Assembly (NCBI GenBank): GCA_963971225.1
Contig: OZ020269.1
Coordinates: 44,103,264 to 44,167,263, forward strand
Direction of reading: 5' to 3'
Source of the DNA: Melieria omissa
Taxonomy: Eukaryota > Arthropoda > Insecta > Diptera > Ulidiidae
DNA length: 64,000 nucleotides
Positions 11,891 through 23,475 of this stretch are shown piece by piece. The notes under the pieces were generated by a model that saw only the letters and a list, made by a program, of their open reading frames with translations, did not search any database and was not told the DNA's origin. The position numbers and the translations under genes are program-made. The first letter of the stretch is position 1; every line of letters begins with the position of its first letter.

Positions 11891-12679
11891 ATGAACAAAA
11901 TGCAACGTACACCGACAACATCAAAGGCGGCCAAGGGAGTGACTGAGGTGTCCCCTGAACCATCCTTGCAAGATGTTTTGACTGTCATTCGTGGTATCGA
12001 AGCAAGTTTTAGCGAAAAACTGGAAGGTTTAGCATCTAGAGAGGACATCAACCAACTTGGTGCACAAATCGAAAAGCTGCGAGAAGAAAATGATATGTTG
12101 AAAGTTGAACTGAAACAATTGAAGATGGAAAGGGAAATGGACCGGAATGAAGTAGAGAGACTCGTAAGTCAAAATAAACGAAACAAATTAGTAATAAAAG
12201 GGTTGCCTAATGGATTATCACCGACAAAGTCTGTTCTAAAACTATGTAAAGAACAGCTTAGCCTACAGCATATTGTTGTCCGAGAAGCTTTCAAAATAAC
12301 TGAACGAAACGATAAGATTAATATAATAGCAGAGTTTGAGTCAACAAACATGGTAGGGGAAATTTTAAAAAACGCCAAAAAACTTAGAGGCACCAAAGTT
12401 TTAATTGAGAAGGACTTGAGTGTAGACAAGCTAAAGAACAAAAGAGCCTTGTTACAATTAAAAAAAGATATTTATTGTTTAAATCAGTCGCATAAAACAA
12501 TAGTAAGGAACGACAGAATTTGTATTGCTAATAAGTGGATGGCCTTCAATGAAAATAAAGTTATTATTTGTAATGGTCAGGCAGCTGAAAAAGGACTGGC
12601 AGAAATTTTTGATAGGGATTTTATAAAATTAAATCTAAATTATAACTATTTATTAGAAAAAAGCCAATCAAAAAACTAA
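11891..12679 (+). CDS. LINE ORF1 protein, coiled coil plus RRM-like domain, intact frame
   Basis: 262 codons from ATG 11891 to TAA 12677-12679 with no interruption. A heptad-rich coiled coil spans about residues 35-95 (QIEKLREENDMLKVELKQLK). It is followed by an RRM-like fold starting near residue 97 (NKLVIKGLP) and a basic C-terminal domain, similar in layout to L1-type ORF1 (Transposase_22-like). Expected role: trimerises and coats the element RNA. The intact frame contrasts with the ruined ORF2. ORF2 begins 17 bases later in a different frame. Confidence 0.72.
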   Translation: MNKMQRTPTTSKAAKGVTEVSPEPSLQDVLTVIRGIEASFSEKLEGLASREDINQLGAQIEKLREENDMLKVELKQLKMEREMDRNEVERLVSQNKRNKLVIKGLPNGLSPTKSVLKLCKEQLSLQHIVVREAFKITERNDKINIIAEFESTNMVGEILKNAKKLRGTKVLIEKDLSVDKLKNKRALLQLKKDIYCLNQSHKTIVRNDRICIANKWMAFNENKVIICNGQAAEKGLAEIFDRDFIKLNLNYNYLLEKSQSKN

Positions 12680-12696
12680 AAAATAAAGAGGCTCAA

Positions 12697-13191
12697 TTGT
12701 ATGAGCTAAATGTTAAAAGTAACAGTGAGATACAAACAGATAAATCCAACGTAGATGATTACAAATTAAAACTTATGGTTTATAATATTCACGGATTAAG
12801 TAATAAAACTTTGTTTAATGATTTTTTCGATTATATTCGATCATTTGATATATTTGTTCTATTAGAAACTCATGTAGAACTAGAAAATTTTGAAAGATAT
12901 CACAAATACTTTAAAGGGTTTGAACTAAATTGGACACCAGCAACACGTCAGAGACAATATGGACGTGCTAGCGGAGGAAAACTGTGTGGAATTAAGAAAA
13001 GTTTAATACATTTTGGCATTGGACATTCGTTCAAATACTTAGATGGTGTAGACATTATAGAAATTTCTGTGGCTGGAAAAAAAGTAAATATTGTACCTTT
13101 GTATTTAAGAGGTGGCAGTTGGTCACAAGATTTTGATTTGATAAAAGATTGCTTTGAGCGAAATGAATTGATTAATCAAATTTTGATAGGA
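12697..13191 (+). pseudogene. second LINE ORF2 part 1: endonuclease N-terminal half
   Basis: Frame open from at least 12697; the first ATG in frame is 12775. It shows the endonuclease start VYNIHGLSNK, the LLETHVE box and a conserved strand with KVNIVPLYLR. It ends at QILIG where the foldback element is inserted. The frame resumes with DLN immediately after the duplicated AGGA at 14193, restoring the catalytic G-D-x-N box only when the insert is ignored. Confidence 0.8.
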
Positions 13192-14192
13192 GGGTCAAAT
13201 TTTCTCAAGTGGGCCACTTTAAAATCGATGGTCTCAGTTTTCGTTGATCAATACGGTTTTCGATCGGCTTGGAGGTAAAAACGACACCCCAAAAATAATT
13301 TTGAAAAAAAATGTTTTTTTCATTAGTTATTTACAGTTAAAGTTTTTGATCATGTTTTTTTCAAAAATTCATAACTCACGAACGGTTTATCGGAACTCAA
13401 CGTTTTCTACATCAAAATTTTTGTCAATTAATATACTTTGCCATGAAAAAATCTTTCTTCACAAAAAAATTATTATTTAGCTGAAAAATCCTATTTGTTG
13501 TAAATAATTGAAAATTAATGAAACTTCTCCGCCAGCGAGAAAATTTTGACACATTTCATTCAATTCTACAATCCCTTACAAAAATTTTGGTGAAAAAAAA
13601 GTCATTATTTTGCATTAGGTCAAAAGTTATACATGTTTTTGTGACCGCGCTCCTACCTCACACGATGACGATTCGGTCACACGATAACTAAGCGCGCGCC
13701 CGGCAATACGTGCTCGTGCAGCGCTAGAGGTAGGAGCACGGTCACAAAAACATGTATAACTTTTGACCTAATGCAAAATAATGATTTTTTTCACCAAAAT
13801 TTTTGTAAGGGATTGTAGAATTGAATGAAATGTGTCAAAATTTTCTCGCTGGCGGAGAAGTTTCATTAATTTTCAATTATTTACAACAAATAGGATTTTT
13901 CAGCTAAATAATAATTTTTTTGTGAAGAAAGATTTTTTCATGGCAAAGTATATTAATTGACAACAATTTTGATGTAGAAAACGTTGAGTTCCGATAAACC
14001 GTTCGTGAGTTATGAATTTTTGAAAAAAACATGATCAAAAACTTTAACTGTAAATAACTAATGAAAAAAAAATTTGTTTTCAAAATTATTTTTGGGGTGT
14101 CGTTTTTACCTCCAAGCCGATCGAAAACCGTATTGATCAACGAAAACTGAGACCATCGATTTTAAAGTGGCCCACTTGAGAAAATTTGACCC
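13192..14192. mobile_element. 1-kb foldback element with ~468-bp inverted arms
   Basis: Left arm about 13192-13660 and right arm about 13727-14192 are near-perfect inverted repeats separated by a ~66-bp loop rich in GCGCGC. Both termini read GGGTCAAATTTTCTCAAGTG inward. A 4-bp duplication AGGA flanks it (13188-13191 and 14193-14196). There is no coding frame; the short frames in each arm mirror each other. It interrupts the second LINE's endonuclease. The superfamily is unknown. Confidence 0.88.
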
Positions 14193-16373
14193 AGGAGATT
14201 TAAACATACGTATTGGGGAACTTCAAGTAAAACTGGATGACATGTTGCAGGGTGACATTGTAGGAGGTAGAGAAATAAGACATTCTAAAGACAAAGTAAT
14301 TAACAGAAATGGGAGACAGTTTATTGACTTTTGTGAGAACAACGGGCTTATGGTAATAAATGGAATGACAAATAGTGACGATACGGGAAAATTCACTTTT
14401 ATAAATAGTGTGGGTGAATCAGTGAATGATATTTGTGCGCTGCACAGAGATATTGTAAAGTATGCTCCAGATTTTGTAGTAGAGGAAAAGGTTTGGTCTG
14501 ACCATATGCCAATTATATTAACTTTACAGCTGATACTAGATAGCCCAATTAGTAAAAAAGTGGATTTTTGCCTAAGTTACATTGGGATAGTTCACAAATG
14601 GATTTATATAGACGACTTCTTATTGAACTGCAAAAAAAGAAAAACGAAAAGGACATTTTGGCTTTAGATGATTTCACTGATATTATCAAATCCGCGGCTA
14701 TAGGCAAACGAACAGGAAAAATACTAAGAAAAAAATCGATGTGGTTCGACTGGAAATGTTTAGCAGCAAGAAAGGCTACTTTAGGGTTACTTAGGAAGTA
14801 TAATAGAACTCAAAATACTGAATACAGAGAACAATATTCCGTGGCTCAAAAAAATTATAAGAAACAGTGTGAAGATAGCAAGAAAACTTACAACGAAAAT
14901 CTAGAAAGAGAAATAAATAAAATAAATAATTGCAGTGATTGGTGGGAATTGGCCAAAAAGATACGAGGGACAAATGAAGCCTTAGATTTGGAGATTCCGC
15001 CGGAGGCGTTTAGACAATATTTTGAAGAACTTTTAAATCACGCTACTTCCGTGAATCAAATAGAAAACGTAAGCTTATTAATAAAGGACGATTTAATAGA
15101 TAAACCAATCTCATCAGCAGAAATCTTACAAATGCTCCATAAGACTAAAACTGGAAAAGCGCCAGGCTTAGACAGGGTGTCTTACGAATTTTTCAAAAAT
15201 GCTGACACTCTTTTTCTTGATGAGCTGGCTAACACGTATTCTGCGTTATATAATAGTGGGGAAGCAGATACGGCTTTTGAAACTAGCATAATATTTCCGC
15301 TTTTCAAAAGAGGCGATAGAACCTTACCATCAAACTACAGAGGGATTTCTTTTATGAACTGTATTGCAAAGATTATGATGGGCATATTAAATGAAAGACT
15401 TACAAATTGGTTAGAAAGTAAAAAGCTGATTACCGAATATCAGGCAGGGTTCAGAAAACAACATTCCACGGCAGATAACATTTATAATTTAACTTCAATC
15501 ATTCAAATTAGATTCGCAGAAAAAAAGTGTACGCTTTTTTGTAGACTTTAAAGCCGCTTTTGACACGGTTCCCAGAAAACTTTTAATCTATAAACTGCAT
15601 AGCTTGGGAATCCCAACCAAAATGGTAAATTTCATTGAAAATATGTACAACCATACGGATTCGATTATATGGACTGGCAGTGCAATATCAAATAAATTTA
15701 ATATTTCAACAGGCGTAAAGCAAGGATGTTTAATGTCACCTTTGTTGTTCTCTATTTATCTGAATGACTTACATGATAGTTTGTGAGGGGGAATTTGGAT
15801 AGGAAACTTGAATGTGCGACTACTGTTGTATGCGGATGATATAGTATTGATATCTGACAATGTAGAGGAGCTGCAAGGAATGATATTTAGGTTAGAAAAT
15901 TATTGCCATGTGTGGAACATGCAAGTAAACCTTTCGAAATCGGCCATAATGGTTTTTCGACAAGGCGGCAAATTGGCGGATAGAGAAAAATTGCCATTTA
16001 AAGGCGAAAGTATCCCTATAGTGTCAGAATACAATTACCTCGGTGTAAAATTAACACCAAAATTAAGCTTTAAAAAACATGTTGAAAATAGAAACTGTAT
16101 GGCTAAAAACAGTATCAATGCAACATGGTCCTTTCTAATCAAAAATAAGATAAAATTATTAGCTAAATACAAATTATTTTTAGCAGTAATTAGAGCTATA
16201 CAAAGTTATGCTGCAGAAGTCTGGGGCTTTGAGTTGTTTGAATTGGTGGATAAAATTCAATTTTATTTCTTAAAGAAAATTTTACATCTACCAACAAACA
16301 CACCCTCTTATTGTCTTATGTTAGAAACAGACATACCACACTGTCATCTGTATACTTTACGGCTTCATCTTAA
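14193..16373 (+). pseudogene. second LINE ORF2 part 2: rest of endonuclease and RT
   Basis: Continues with the DLN box and the SDHMP endonuclease motif (about 14500). The RT domain then has TGKAPGLDRVS (15150), NYRGISFMN (15335), QAGFRKQHSTADN (15440), FVDFKAAFDTV (15545), GVKQGCLMSPLLF (15710) and the catalytic box LLYADDIVLIS (15825). Frameshifts are near 14565 and 15530 and an in-frame TGA is at about 15784-15786. It is cut at 16373 by the TTAA MITE. Confidence 0.82.
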
Positions 16374-17111
16374 GGGGGTGTTCTGTAGTAACAGCTCGTT
16401 TTCTTATGTGTTTTTTGAAATTCTACTGTGAAGTAACTATTCAATTTTTTTTTATGCGGTTTTTTTTCAATGTTTTATTATACTTTTAACTACAAAATTC
16501 AGTATAAGGTTTGAAAAAATATTGATTCGTTGCTGCACTGCAGCGCCGCAAAGTGATGCCCTCCAAAAAAACATGCGTTGACGGTTCACACGATTGCTCC
16601 AGTCTGAAACATGGAAATCGGAAAATTTTTTTTTTGTTGTAATCTATATGAGTGCGATTATCGTCCAACGGGAGCTTTTTTGTTTTTCATCAAAATTCTC
16701 AAAATGGCGCGACTTGAAAGTACAAAATTTTTTTTCCACCATTTTTTCAAATGAAAAAAATTTAGTTAACACTAACTAATAACAAAATCGAAAAAAACGC
16801 TCGTCGGACGAAAGCGACAACTTTTAGAAACATTTAAAACAAAAATTATCAAAATCCGTCTACTCAATCATTTGTAATCGTGTGAACCAGTTCGAAAAAC
16901 ATGGTTTCGGGAAAAACGCGTTTAAAGTTTTTTGTTCACTGAAAGTACTGTGGAAATTCGGCGGAGCGCGTGACGAAACCTCCATTACAAATGACTTTCC
17001 GGTCCGAATTCATCAAAGACCTTTTTTATACGATAGATAACAACATTACCTGTTGAAAAATGCAAAAACAAAAAAATCGATTTTTTGAAAATTTTACTAC
17101 AGAACACCCCC
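16374..17111. mobile_element. TTAA-flanked MITE (piggyBac-type target), 738 bp
   Basis: Terminal inverted repeats GGGGGTGTTCTGTAGTAA (18 bp) with TTAA at 16370-16373 and 17112-17115. Removing one TTAA copy and the insert restores the LINE frame (LHLK then YISKI). Non-coding and AT-rich. TTAA duplication is the hallmark of piggyBac transposases. A sister family with ends GGGGGTCGTCTAGTGTGA lies at 62700-63425. Confidence 0.87.
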
Positions 17112-17716
17112 TTAAATATATTTCTAAAATTCTATTTGAATACGACGATAGCAGATTGCCACACAAACTTTCAAAAATTATTATAGAGAGAAAGATCTTT
17201 TGGGTAAAATCAATGCAAGTTTTAGGAGAAAAATTGAATATTAGTTGGAATTATGACGTTTTAAATAGAAGAAGTTGGAATGAAAACATTGACACATTGT
17301 TATCCGTTCTGAACTCGACAAATAAACAAAAATCATGGGAAAGGGCTCTTAAAAGTTCACGTATATATAAAGACTTAGATCATAACATCGGTAAAAGCTA
17401 CTTGAATGACAATCTTGGAAAATATAGAATAATGTGGATTTTGAAGGCCAGGTGCGATTTGATAATTCTTGGGGGTCACAGAAATCTAAACTGCAGTCTT
17501 TGTAATTTGAACGAGTTAGAAAATATAACACATTTTCTGGGTAGGTGTCCAATTTTGAAAAGAATCAGATATCGATATCTAGGAAAGTTCTTTTTAACTC
17601 AAGATGAAATTGTAAACAAGCTAAATGGAATTGGCGTAGGTGGATGGGATTGTCTTGTTTTGTATGTCACTGATGCTTTAAAATATAGGAGCTTAATTGT
17701 AAATGAATTCTGTTAA
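17112..17716 (+). pseudogene. second LINE ORF2 part 3: C-terminal region
   Basis: Continues the RT thumb and C-terminal region and ends at TAA 17714-17716. It includes a Cys/His knuckle near 17494-17560 (C-x2-C...H-x4-C). The 3' UTR runs to 17885 with AATAAAG and (TATC)n. Confidence 0.78.
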
Positions 17717-17885
17717 TATGTATGTATATCTTTATGTTAGAGTAATGTATTTTCCTTTTTTCCGACAGACGACTTAAAAGTCATTGACGTAAATTCTTTA
17801 TTATAAATGTTATCTATTGTTAATTAAATTATTTCTGTAATATTTGTTAAACAATTGAATAAAGAATATATCTATCTATCTATCT

Positions 17886-17961
17886 ATTGAAGCAACTACC
17901 AGAATCAGCTCTAGAAAGGCTAGCCTATCTGTACAATTCAGCAATTCGACTTAAATACTAT
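17886..17961 (+). pseudogene. Jockey ORF2 part 2 (short piece between insertions)
   Basis: About 75 bp resuming the Jockey ORF2 frame right after the second LINE (EILKQLPESALERLAYLYN...). It is interrupted again by the P-like transposon within ATACTATC and continues at 22072. Confidence 0.8.
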
Positions 17962-18515
17962 CAAAGAATATGAAGTAATATAGAACGCGCATCTCATACA
18001 AGCAAACGCGTTGTACTTGGGTACTGCTGGTAGTACCCTCTGTTATTGACAGCAGAAATCTCTGTTACTAACAGCAGAAATCTCTGTAACTTCGGCGTAA
18101 CATGTGAATTGAAGTCGCTTCTGTACTCATTCGTATTCTCGCTGCTGTTGCGCCACTTGATAAACATGACGATGAACGCTGCTTTTGTTGTCGCGGGGAA
18201 TAGCATTATAATATTGGCAAACAAAAAAAAGTTAGCGGTATACTGTTTTTTGCGCTGTGCCGTGCAGGCGGGATAGCATTGATGTTGTTGGTAATTGTTG
18301 CGTCGTTATTTCTGCTTTCTTTTTTATAATCACAAGCAAATTACAATTAGCAAAAAAAATGCGTGAACTTGGTGTAGTAAAATATGGGTGCAAACATGTT
18401 GCACAAGAGCGTTTATAGTTATTTATTAAGAATATTATTGTAAGGTTTTATGTTTATTGTTTTACTTTCGTTTAAATTTATCTTTCATAAATAATAATTT
18501 TTAATAAGAATTTTT

Positions 18516-21046
18516 TTATTTGCCAACAATTATTTTCAATTTTCGTTCTTTCGAACTTCCTTTTTGCACAGCCCACATGCAGTGTTTTCGTAGAAGAACT
18601 AAAATAAGAAAATCTAAAATTTGGACTCTATGGTTACAGCACTCACCATGGAACCATTCAGGTGTAGCATTTTTACAAGATTGTAAAACATGTGCCTTAA
18701 TACCAATTTTTTCAGGTTCTGCTTCGAAGATTTTATGAAAAATTAAAATATGTTTTATGCATACATTCATTAGGGAATTGGAAGGAGCAAAAAGATTACC
18801 AAAATCAGAAATTGACTGATAATTTTTGTGAAAAATAAAAATTTCACTTGGAGCAGTCAAAACTTCATCCCTTTTTCTCAATTCGTCACCGCATTTTTCA
18901 CAATTTAATTTAGGAATGATTTTGTACGCTACGTATCCAACAAAATACCTCATGGAAACCAGCTCTAAGTTAATATCTTTCAGATTACAAAAGGTGTCAC
19001 CTACAAAATACGCCTCGTGCATCTCACTACTTAGATCAAGATTTTCCAGGATTTCATTGTCATTATCATCGCCATTAGCCTGCAAAACATCCTCATTAAA
19101 AGAAGCGCTTGAAATTAAATTAGTCATTGAATCTTGCGTCTCTTCACAATTGGTAGAGGAGCTAAACTTTATTATTTTAAAGGCTAATAACCTGGCTAAG
19201 ATATTATTAAGTTCAGCTACAGAGGGGTTACAATTATTACCTCCTTTTTGCCTTAACACAGCAAACGTATTCTCCAACTTGTCCTGGTTAAAGGCCTTTG
19301 TCATAATAAAAAATTTGTCCGAATTATCTTTTAATAGTTCATCTACAAGTAGAAGGACCGATTTTAAGGATAGTTTCATGCCATCTAGGAAGAAAACTCG
19401 TTTTTTTTCATCAACAAATTTCACTTCCTCTAGATAATATAAAAATGTTTGAATAAATGTGTGCGATTCTTTCTTAATCTGAAGAGCAGATCGGTAGCAG
19501 TTATCTGCATACAAAGATCCACTATTCATGCAATCAAATATTTGATCAATTTTTGCTATAAAATCAGCTGTGGATAACGCTACCTCTTGTGTGATTTTTT
19601 TAAATCCACTTATGTCTGAAATTGTTCTGATAGCAGCTTCAACTGTTTTACTGAACACTTGCGTGGCAAATTTAACACGCATTTTTTCAAATGAATTTGG
19701 AAATATGTGTTGTCTAGTCAATTTTGGGCACATTTTGGTTTTACAATTTTCTTCCCTCTCCCAAAGCTCTTGAACTACTTTAAAGCTAACTAAACCATCA
19801 GGCGTTTTCAAGTCGCATTTAAGCCAACCATTTCGCAATGACTTGATTAATGTGGGAAATCGAACATGCAATAAATTTTTTGATTTTGAAATTGAAAGTA
19901 TGGTTTCTCTATACATACGCCTAAGTCGGAGAAACACTTTCTATTAGAAGACCCCTGATCACAAACCAAAACGTTCACTACTATACCAAAATTGCTTAAA
20001 ATTTTAAGATTTTCTTTAATTATTTTGCACAACGTATCTGCTGTTAATCCATTCTCTGACACAAAATAGTTTAAAATTGAACACCAACTCGAGAACATGG
20101 ACTTCAACATAAATACACATACTTGCTTATCAATTTTTTTTGTTCTTTCGAAGCCTGTGCATTCAAATCCGTCAATTAAATCTAGTTTTTGATTGTATCG
20201 TAATTCTCTACGTATTGCCATTTCGTCCATTAAAAGAACCATATTATTTTCATTTTTTTCCTCCAACTCTAAGCACATCTTTTTAATGAATTCAAAAGCC
20301 ACATTGTTGATACCGGGCTGAAGGAACTTTATTGGAGCCCACCGATTTAAGGTGCTGATATGTGGCAAATTGAAATTTAACTTATCTCTTAGGAAAGAAT
20401 ATGTTGATTGTGAAATATAAAAAATATTTTGCGCTAAATATTTCACTTCGTCAGAATATTCTTTTGGCCGGGTGCTAAGTAAAAGTTTACAAAATGTTTT
20501 GGATTCCAAGTTGATATGTTTTAAAGAATCAATTGAATTTTTTAAAGTCTTTGAACAACAATTCTTGGATTTTAAAATAAAGCGCTTTTCTTTTCGCAAT
20601 TTTTCGTTAATTTTTTTGAATTTTTTTAATAGGTCGCTGTATTTCTTTTTGTAATAATGGGTTATTTTGACGTTTTTTTCGCAATTACTGCATACTATGT
20701 CATCATAACGTGGTCGTTTCAATGAAGAATCTGGTTCTAAAAATTCTTCATCCGAAATCTCATGATCTTCGTCTAAGTTTAAGGTTGGAATCGCATCCTT
20801 TTTTAGAAACCTTTTTCCTACATAAGTACTGGAGAAATGATTTTCACAAATATACAGTTTTCGGTTATAGTCGTCATAAGATATATTGCATTTTTCGCGC
20901 CAAATTTGGCCAAACACGAAATCAGCAGCGGGGAATCTAAATAATCTAAGATTCTCGCATTGTCGTCTCGATTTTTTGCAACTGCGAACACAGCATTGAA
21001 TTCCAGACGTTGAGGAATTTCTATTTGTCTTTATATTTGTAGCCAT
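18516..21046 (-). pseudogene. P-like transposase (THAP domain, DDE catalytic set)
   Basis: Best start is ATG at 21046 (MATNIK); the frame is open further upstream but without ATG. Residues ~15-100 form a C2CH THAP zinc finger that would bind the element ends (CCVRSC, FRFPAAD, W, C-x2-H in ICENHF). A coiled/basic linker follows. The catalytic core shows a first Asp in LLMDEMAI (about 20235), a second in VLVCDQGSSNRKC (about 19965) and Glu in NQDKLENTFAVLRQKGG (about 19270), as in THAP9/P transposases. Near 19848 the frame changes at FPH/LIK, consistent with a single-base loss. The C-terminal part then runs to TAA 18516-18518. Total about 840 codons. Confidence 0.82.
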
Positions 21047-21119
21047 ATTGTAACAAACCGAAACACAAAATAGAATTACAATGTTGGACAATGGCGTTAA
21101 AATACTTCTTAAAAAAATT

Positions 21120-21610
21120 CAAAATTGGTATCAACCACGTCAAAATATAAACAAATAATTTTACTTGGAATGCGCCACGTAAAAATATTTGTAGAAATTT
21201 CAAATTGGATTCAACCACGTCAAAAAAAAAACGCTGCAAAAGGTTCAAAATTGGTATCAACCACGTCAAAATATAAACAAATGATTTTACTTGGAACTCG
21301 CCACGTAAAAATATTTGTGAAAATTTCAAATTGGATTCAACCACGTCAAAAAAAAACCGCTGCAAAAGGTTCAAAATTGGTATCAACCACGTCAAAATAT
21401 AAACAAATGATTTTACTTGGAACTCGCCACGTAAAAATATTTGTGAAAATTTCAAATTGGATTCAACCACGTCAAAAAAAAACCGCTGCAAAAGGTTCAA
21501 AATTGTTATCAACCTCGTCAAAATATAAACAAATGATTTTACTTGGAACTCGCCACGTAAAAATATTTGTGAAAATTTCAAATTGGATTCAACCACGTCT
21601 AAATATTTGC
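21120..21610. repeat. 126-bp tandem array inside the P-like transposon
   Basis: Units start at 21120, 21246, 21372 and 21498 (period 126 bp; the last is slightly short). Each has two accacgtcaaaa-type motifs and a cgccacgtaaaaatat motif. They lie between the transposase start and the right inverted repeat. The frames open across it on both strands are a by-product of the repetition. A related array is at 60495-61030. Confidence 0.92.
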
Positions 21611-22071
21611 AGGTTTTAAAAATCAATCAAAGCGCAGCATTTGAGCAAACAGCCATACACCACAAATCTTCGATTGATACATTACAGCAAAACCAAAAAG
21701 CATACACACAATAAACGACAACAACAAAAACATTAGCGAATCCCGAGTCATCTTCGCTGAAACGATGATGACGATGCCTTCGTTCGTTGTTTGTTTTTTG
21801 TTTGCGCTTCGGCAAACAAGATCAAGAAACATGCATGCAAAAAATGATTGAGCGAACACTACGCTGCAACAACCACCACTTCAATGTACACGAGTGAAGC
21901 CGTTGCGAACAATAACATAGCTTTTTGCTGTTGTCCTACGCAAATCTAACAGAAAATGTTATGAACTTAACATTTTCAAATGCCTACGCTTCGCTCTTCC
22001 CGCTCGCATCATAGCAACCGAAAACACTTGTGTGCCCACATGCGCGTTCTATATTACTTCATATTCTTTGA

Positions 22072-23249
22072 TACTATCCAAACCTGTGGAAAGTTGCTGA
22101 AGTAATTATGATCCCAAAGCCTGGAAAAGACCCTCATATTGTTTCGTCATATCGACCTATCTCCTTATTGCCACAACTTTCAAAGCTATTTGAGAAACTC
22201 ATACTAGAAAGGTTAAAACCAATAATCGAGTCAAAGAACTTAATACCCTCCCATCAATTTGGCTTCCGACGTAAACACTCAACCTTGGAGCAAGTTCACA
22301 GAATTATCACCATTATTGAAAAATCTTTGGAGGATAAAAATGTATGCTCAGCGGTGTTTCTTGATGTCGCACAGGCATTCGACAAAGTCTGGCATGAAGG
22401 ACTTATCTTTAAGCTACAATCCTGCCTCCCACGTGAATTCTGTGCCTTACTTGAGTCATATATTACACAAAGATACTTTCGAATCAAGCAGGGGAAGGAA
22501 TATTCTGACCTTGTTGAAATAAAGGCAGGTGTACCGCAAGGAAGTATCCTTGGGCCAATTCTGTACCTCTTATTTACAAGAGACTTACCACTTACACCAG
22601 GTAGTATGACTGCAACTTTTGCTGATGACACGGCTATACTATGCGTTGAGAACACAGAGTCTAAAGCTGCAAAAAACCTACGGCAAGCAATGAACTCAAT
22701 TTTGGCATGGACAAAAACGTGGAGAATAAAGTTAAATAGCAGCAAATCAGTGCACGTAAACTTCACAAACAGAAAGATTCAATATATGCCAATAATACCA
22801 GCTGGTGATAAAATACCATATGCTTACACAGCAAAATATCTCGGAATTACCCTTGATGCAAAATTACGTTGGAAGGAACACATCAAAATTAAACGAACTG
22901 AACTTAATATAAGACTTTCGAAAATGAACTGGCTAATCGGATGGAACTCAAAAATGTCCATTCACAATAAACTTTTAATTTGATGAGCGATGAAAACATA
23001 AAAATAATTCAACGTTTCCAAAATAAAGTCCTTAGAGGCATCGTTAAAGCACCTTGGTTTGTCAGAAATGCCGACATCCACCGTGACCTTAAAGTGAACA
23101 TGGTACAAGACGAGATTAAAAAACAATCAGGTGCTCATCATTGCAGACTTCTAGCGCATGTGAATGAAGAAGCTAGAAGCATTCTTAGCAATGTATGTGC
23201 TACTCATCGCCTAAAACGCAAAAGGCCTCAAGAACTTATGGCTAACTAA
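22072..23249 (+). pseudogene. Jockey ORF2 part 3: RT and C-terminus
   Basis: The frame resumes after the P-like element (LWKVAEVIMIPKPGKDP). It contains NYRPISLL-like SYRPISLLPQLSK, QFGFRRKHSTLEQV, FLDVAQAFDKVWH, GVPQGSILGP and the catalytic box FADDTAIL (about 22620). At 22980 the sequence jumps to SDENIKIIQRFQNKV, so a segment of the thumb has been deleted and a TGA is read. It ends at 23249, followed by a 3' UTR and an A tail at 23371-23385. Confidence 0.85.
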
Positions 23250-23385
23250 AGAAATAGGAAACTTCTATTCCTTAACATAAACTCAATTTAATATATGCAA
23301 ACTGCTCGTTAGTTAAGTAACTAGTTGTAGTGTCATCAAACATTGTTCTTTTTATTGTTATAATGTTTGTAATAAAAAAAAAAAA

Positions 23386-23475
23386 ACACTTAGTTACATG
23401 TGTTCCTGTTTTTGAACTGCCAAAATGGTATGCCAAATGATGATGAACCACAATTTTGTCCTTTTAAGCCTATTT
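23386..23475 (+). mobile_element. Tc1-like sequence resuming after the Jockey LINE
   Basis: Begins with the right copy of the 15-bp target repeat and continues the transposase N-terminal region (matching the inverse of 24320-24395) for about 55 bp before diverging. It abuts the terminal repeat of the inverted Tc1 copy at 23476. Confidence 0.7.

Larger units (their letters stand above)
11296..17885 (+). mobile_element. second LINE (unassigned clade) nested in the Jockey element
   Basis: Flanked by the 13-bp repeat attgaagcaacta (11283-11295 and 17886-17898). The 3' end is AATAAAG followed by (TATC)n rather than poly(A). It holds an intact ORF1 (11891-12679) and a broken ORF2 (12697-17716). 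Two further insertions lie inside ORF2: a 1-kb foldback (13192-14192) and a TTAA MITE (16374-17111). ORF1 of the coiled-coil/RRM type plus a microsatellite tail argues against the Jockey clade. CR1/L2/Ingi-like groups are possible. Confidence 0.85.
17962..22071 (-). mobile_element. P-like (THAP-domain) DNA transposon, about 4.1 kb
   Basis: Ends are inverted repeats starting CAAAGAATATGAAGTAATAT and matching over about 31 bp (17962-17992 and 22041-22071). The flanking repeat is atactat (17955-17961 and 22072-22078); an adjoining C makes 7 or 8 bp ambiguous. About 31-bp TIRs, a ~8-bp duplication and a THAP transposase fit the P superfamily. The right subterminal part holds a 126-bp tandem array (21120-21610). 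It sits inside the Jockey LINE. A partial relative occurs at 60000-61105. Confidence 0.88.
8186..23385 (+). mobile_element. Jockey-clade LINE, split by two later insertions
   Basis: Bounded by the 15-bp direct repeat acacttagttacatg (8171-8185 and 23386-23400), with an A-rich tail directly before the right copy. Without its nested insertions it is roughly 4.5 kb: a 5' UTR at 8186-8650, ORF1 at 8651-9906, and ORF2 in three pieces (9929-11295, 17886-17961, 22072-23249). Insertions into it are a second LINE (11296-17885) and a P-like transposon (17962-22071). It sits inside a Tc1-like element. Confidence 0.88.

Noticed and set aside
13192..14192. Palindrome as an assembly inversion artefact
   Set aside because: The two edges carry a matching AGGA and the LINE frame resumes exactly, as expected of a real insertion; central loop is unique.
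17870..17886. (TATC)n microsatellite
   Set aside because: It is the 3' tail of the second LINE, directly followed by the target duplication.
21120..21610. CRISPR array
   Set aside because: Units are contiguous 126-bp repeats without spacers, inside a eukaryotic transposon.
21021..21626. Long open frames on both strands (201 and 164 codons)
   Set aside because: They are the 126-bp tandem array, whose period is a multiple of three, so any stop-free frame is repeated; no domain.
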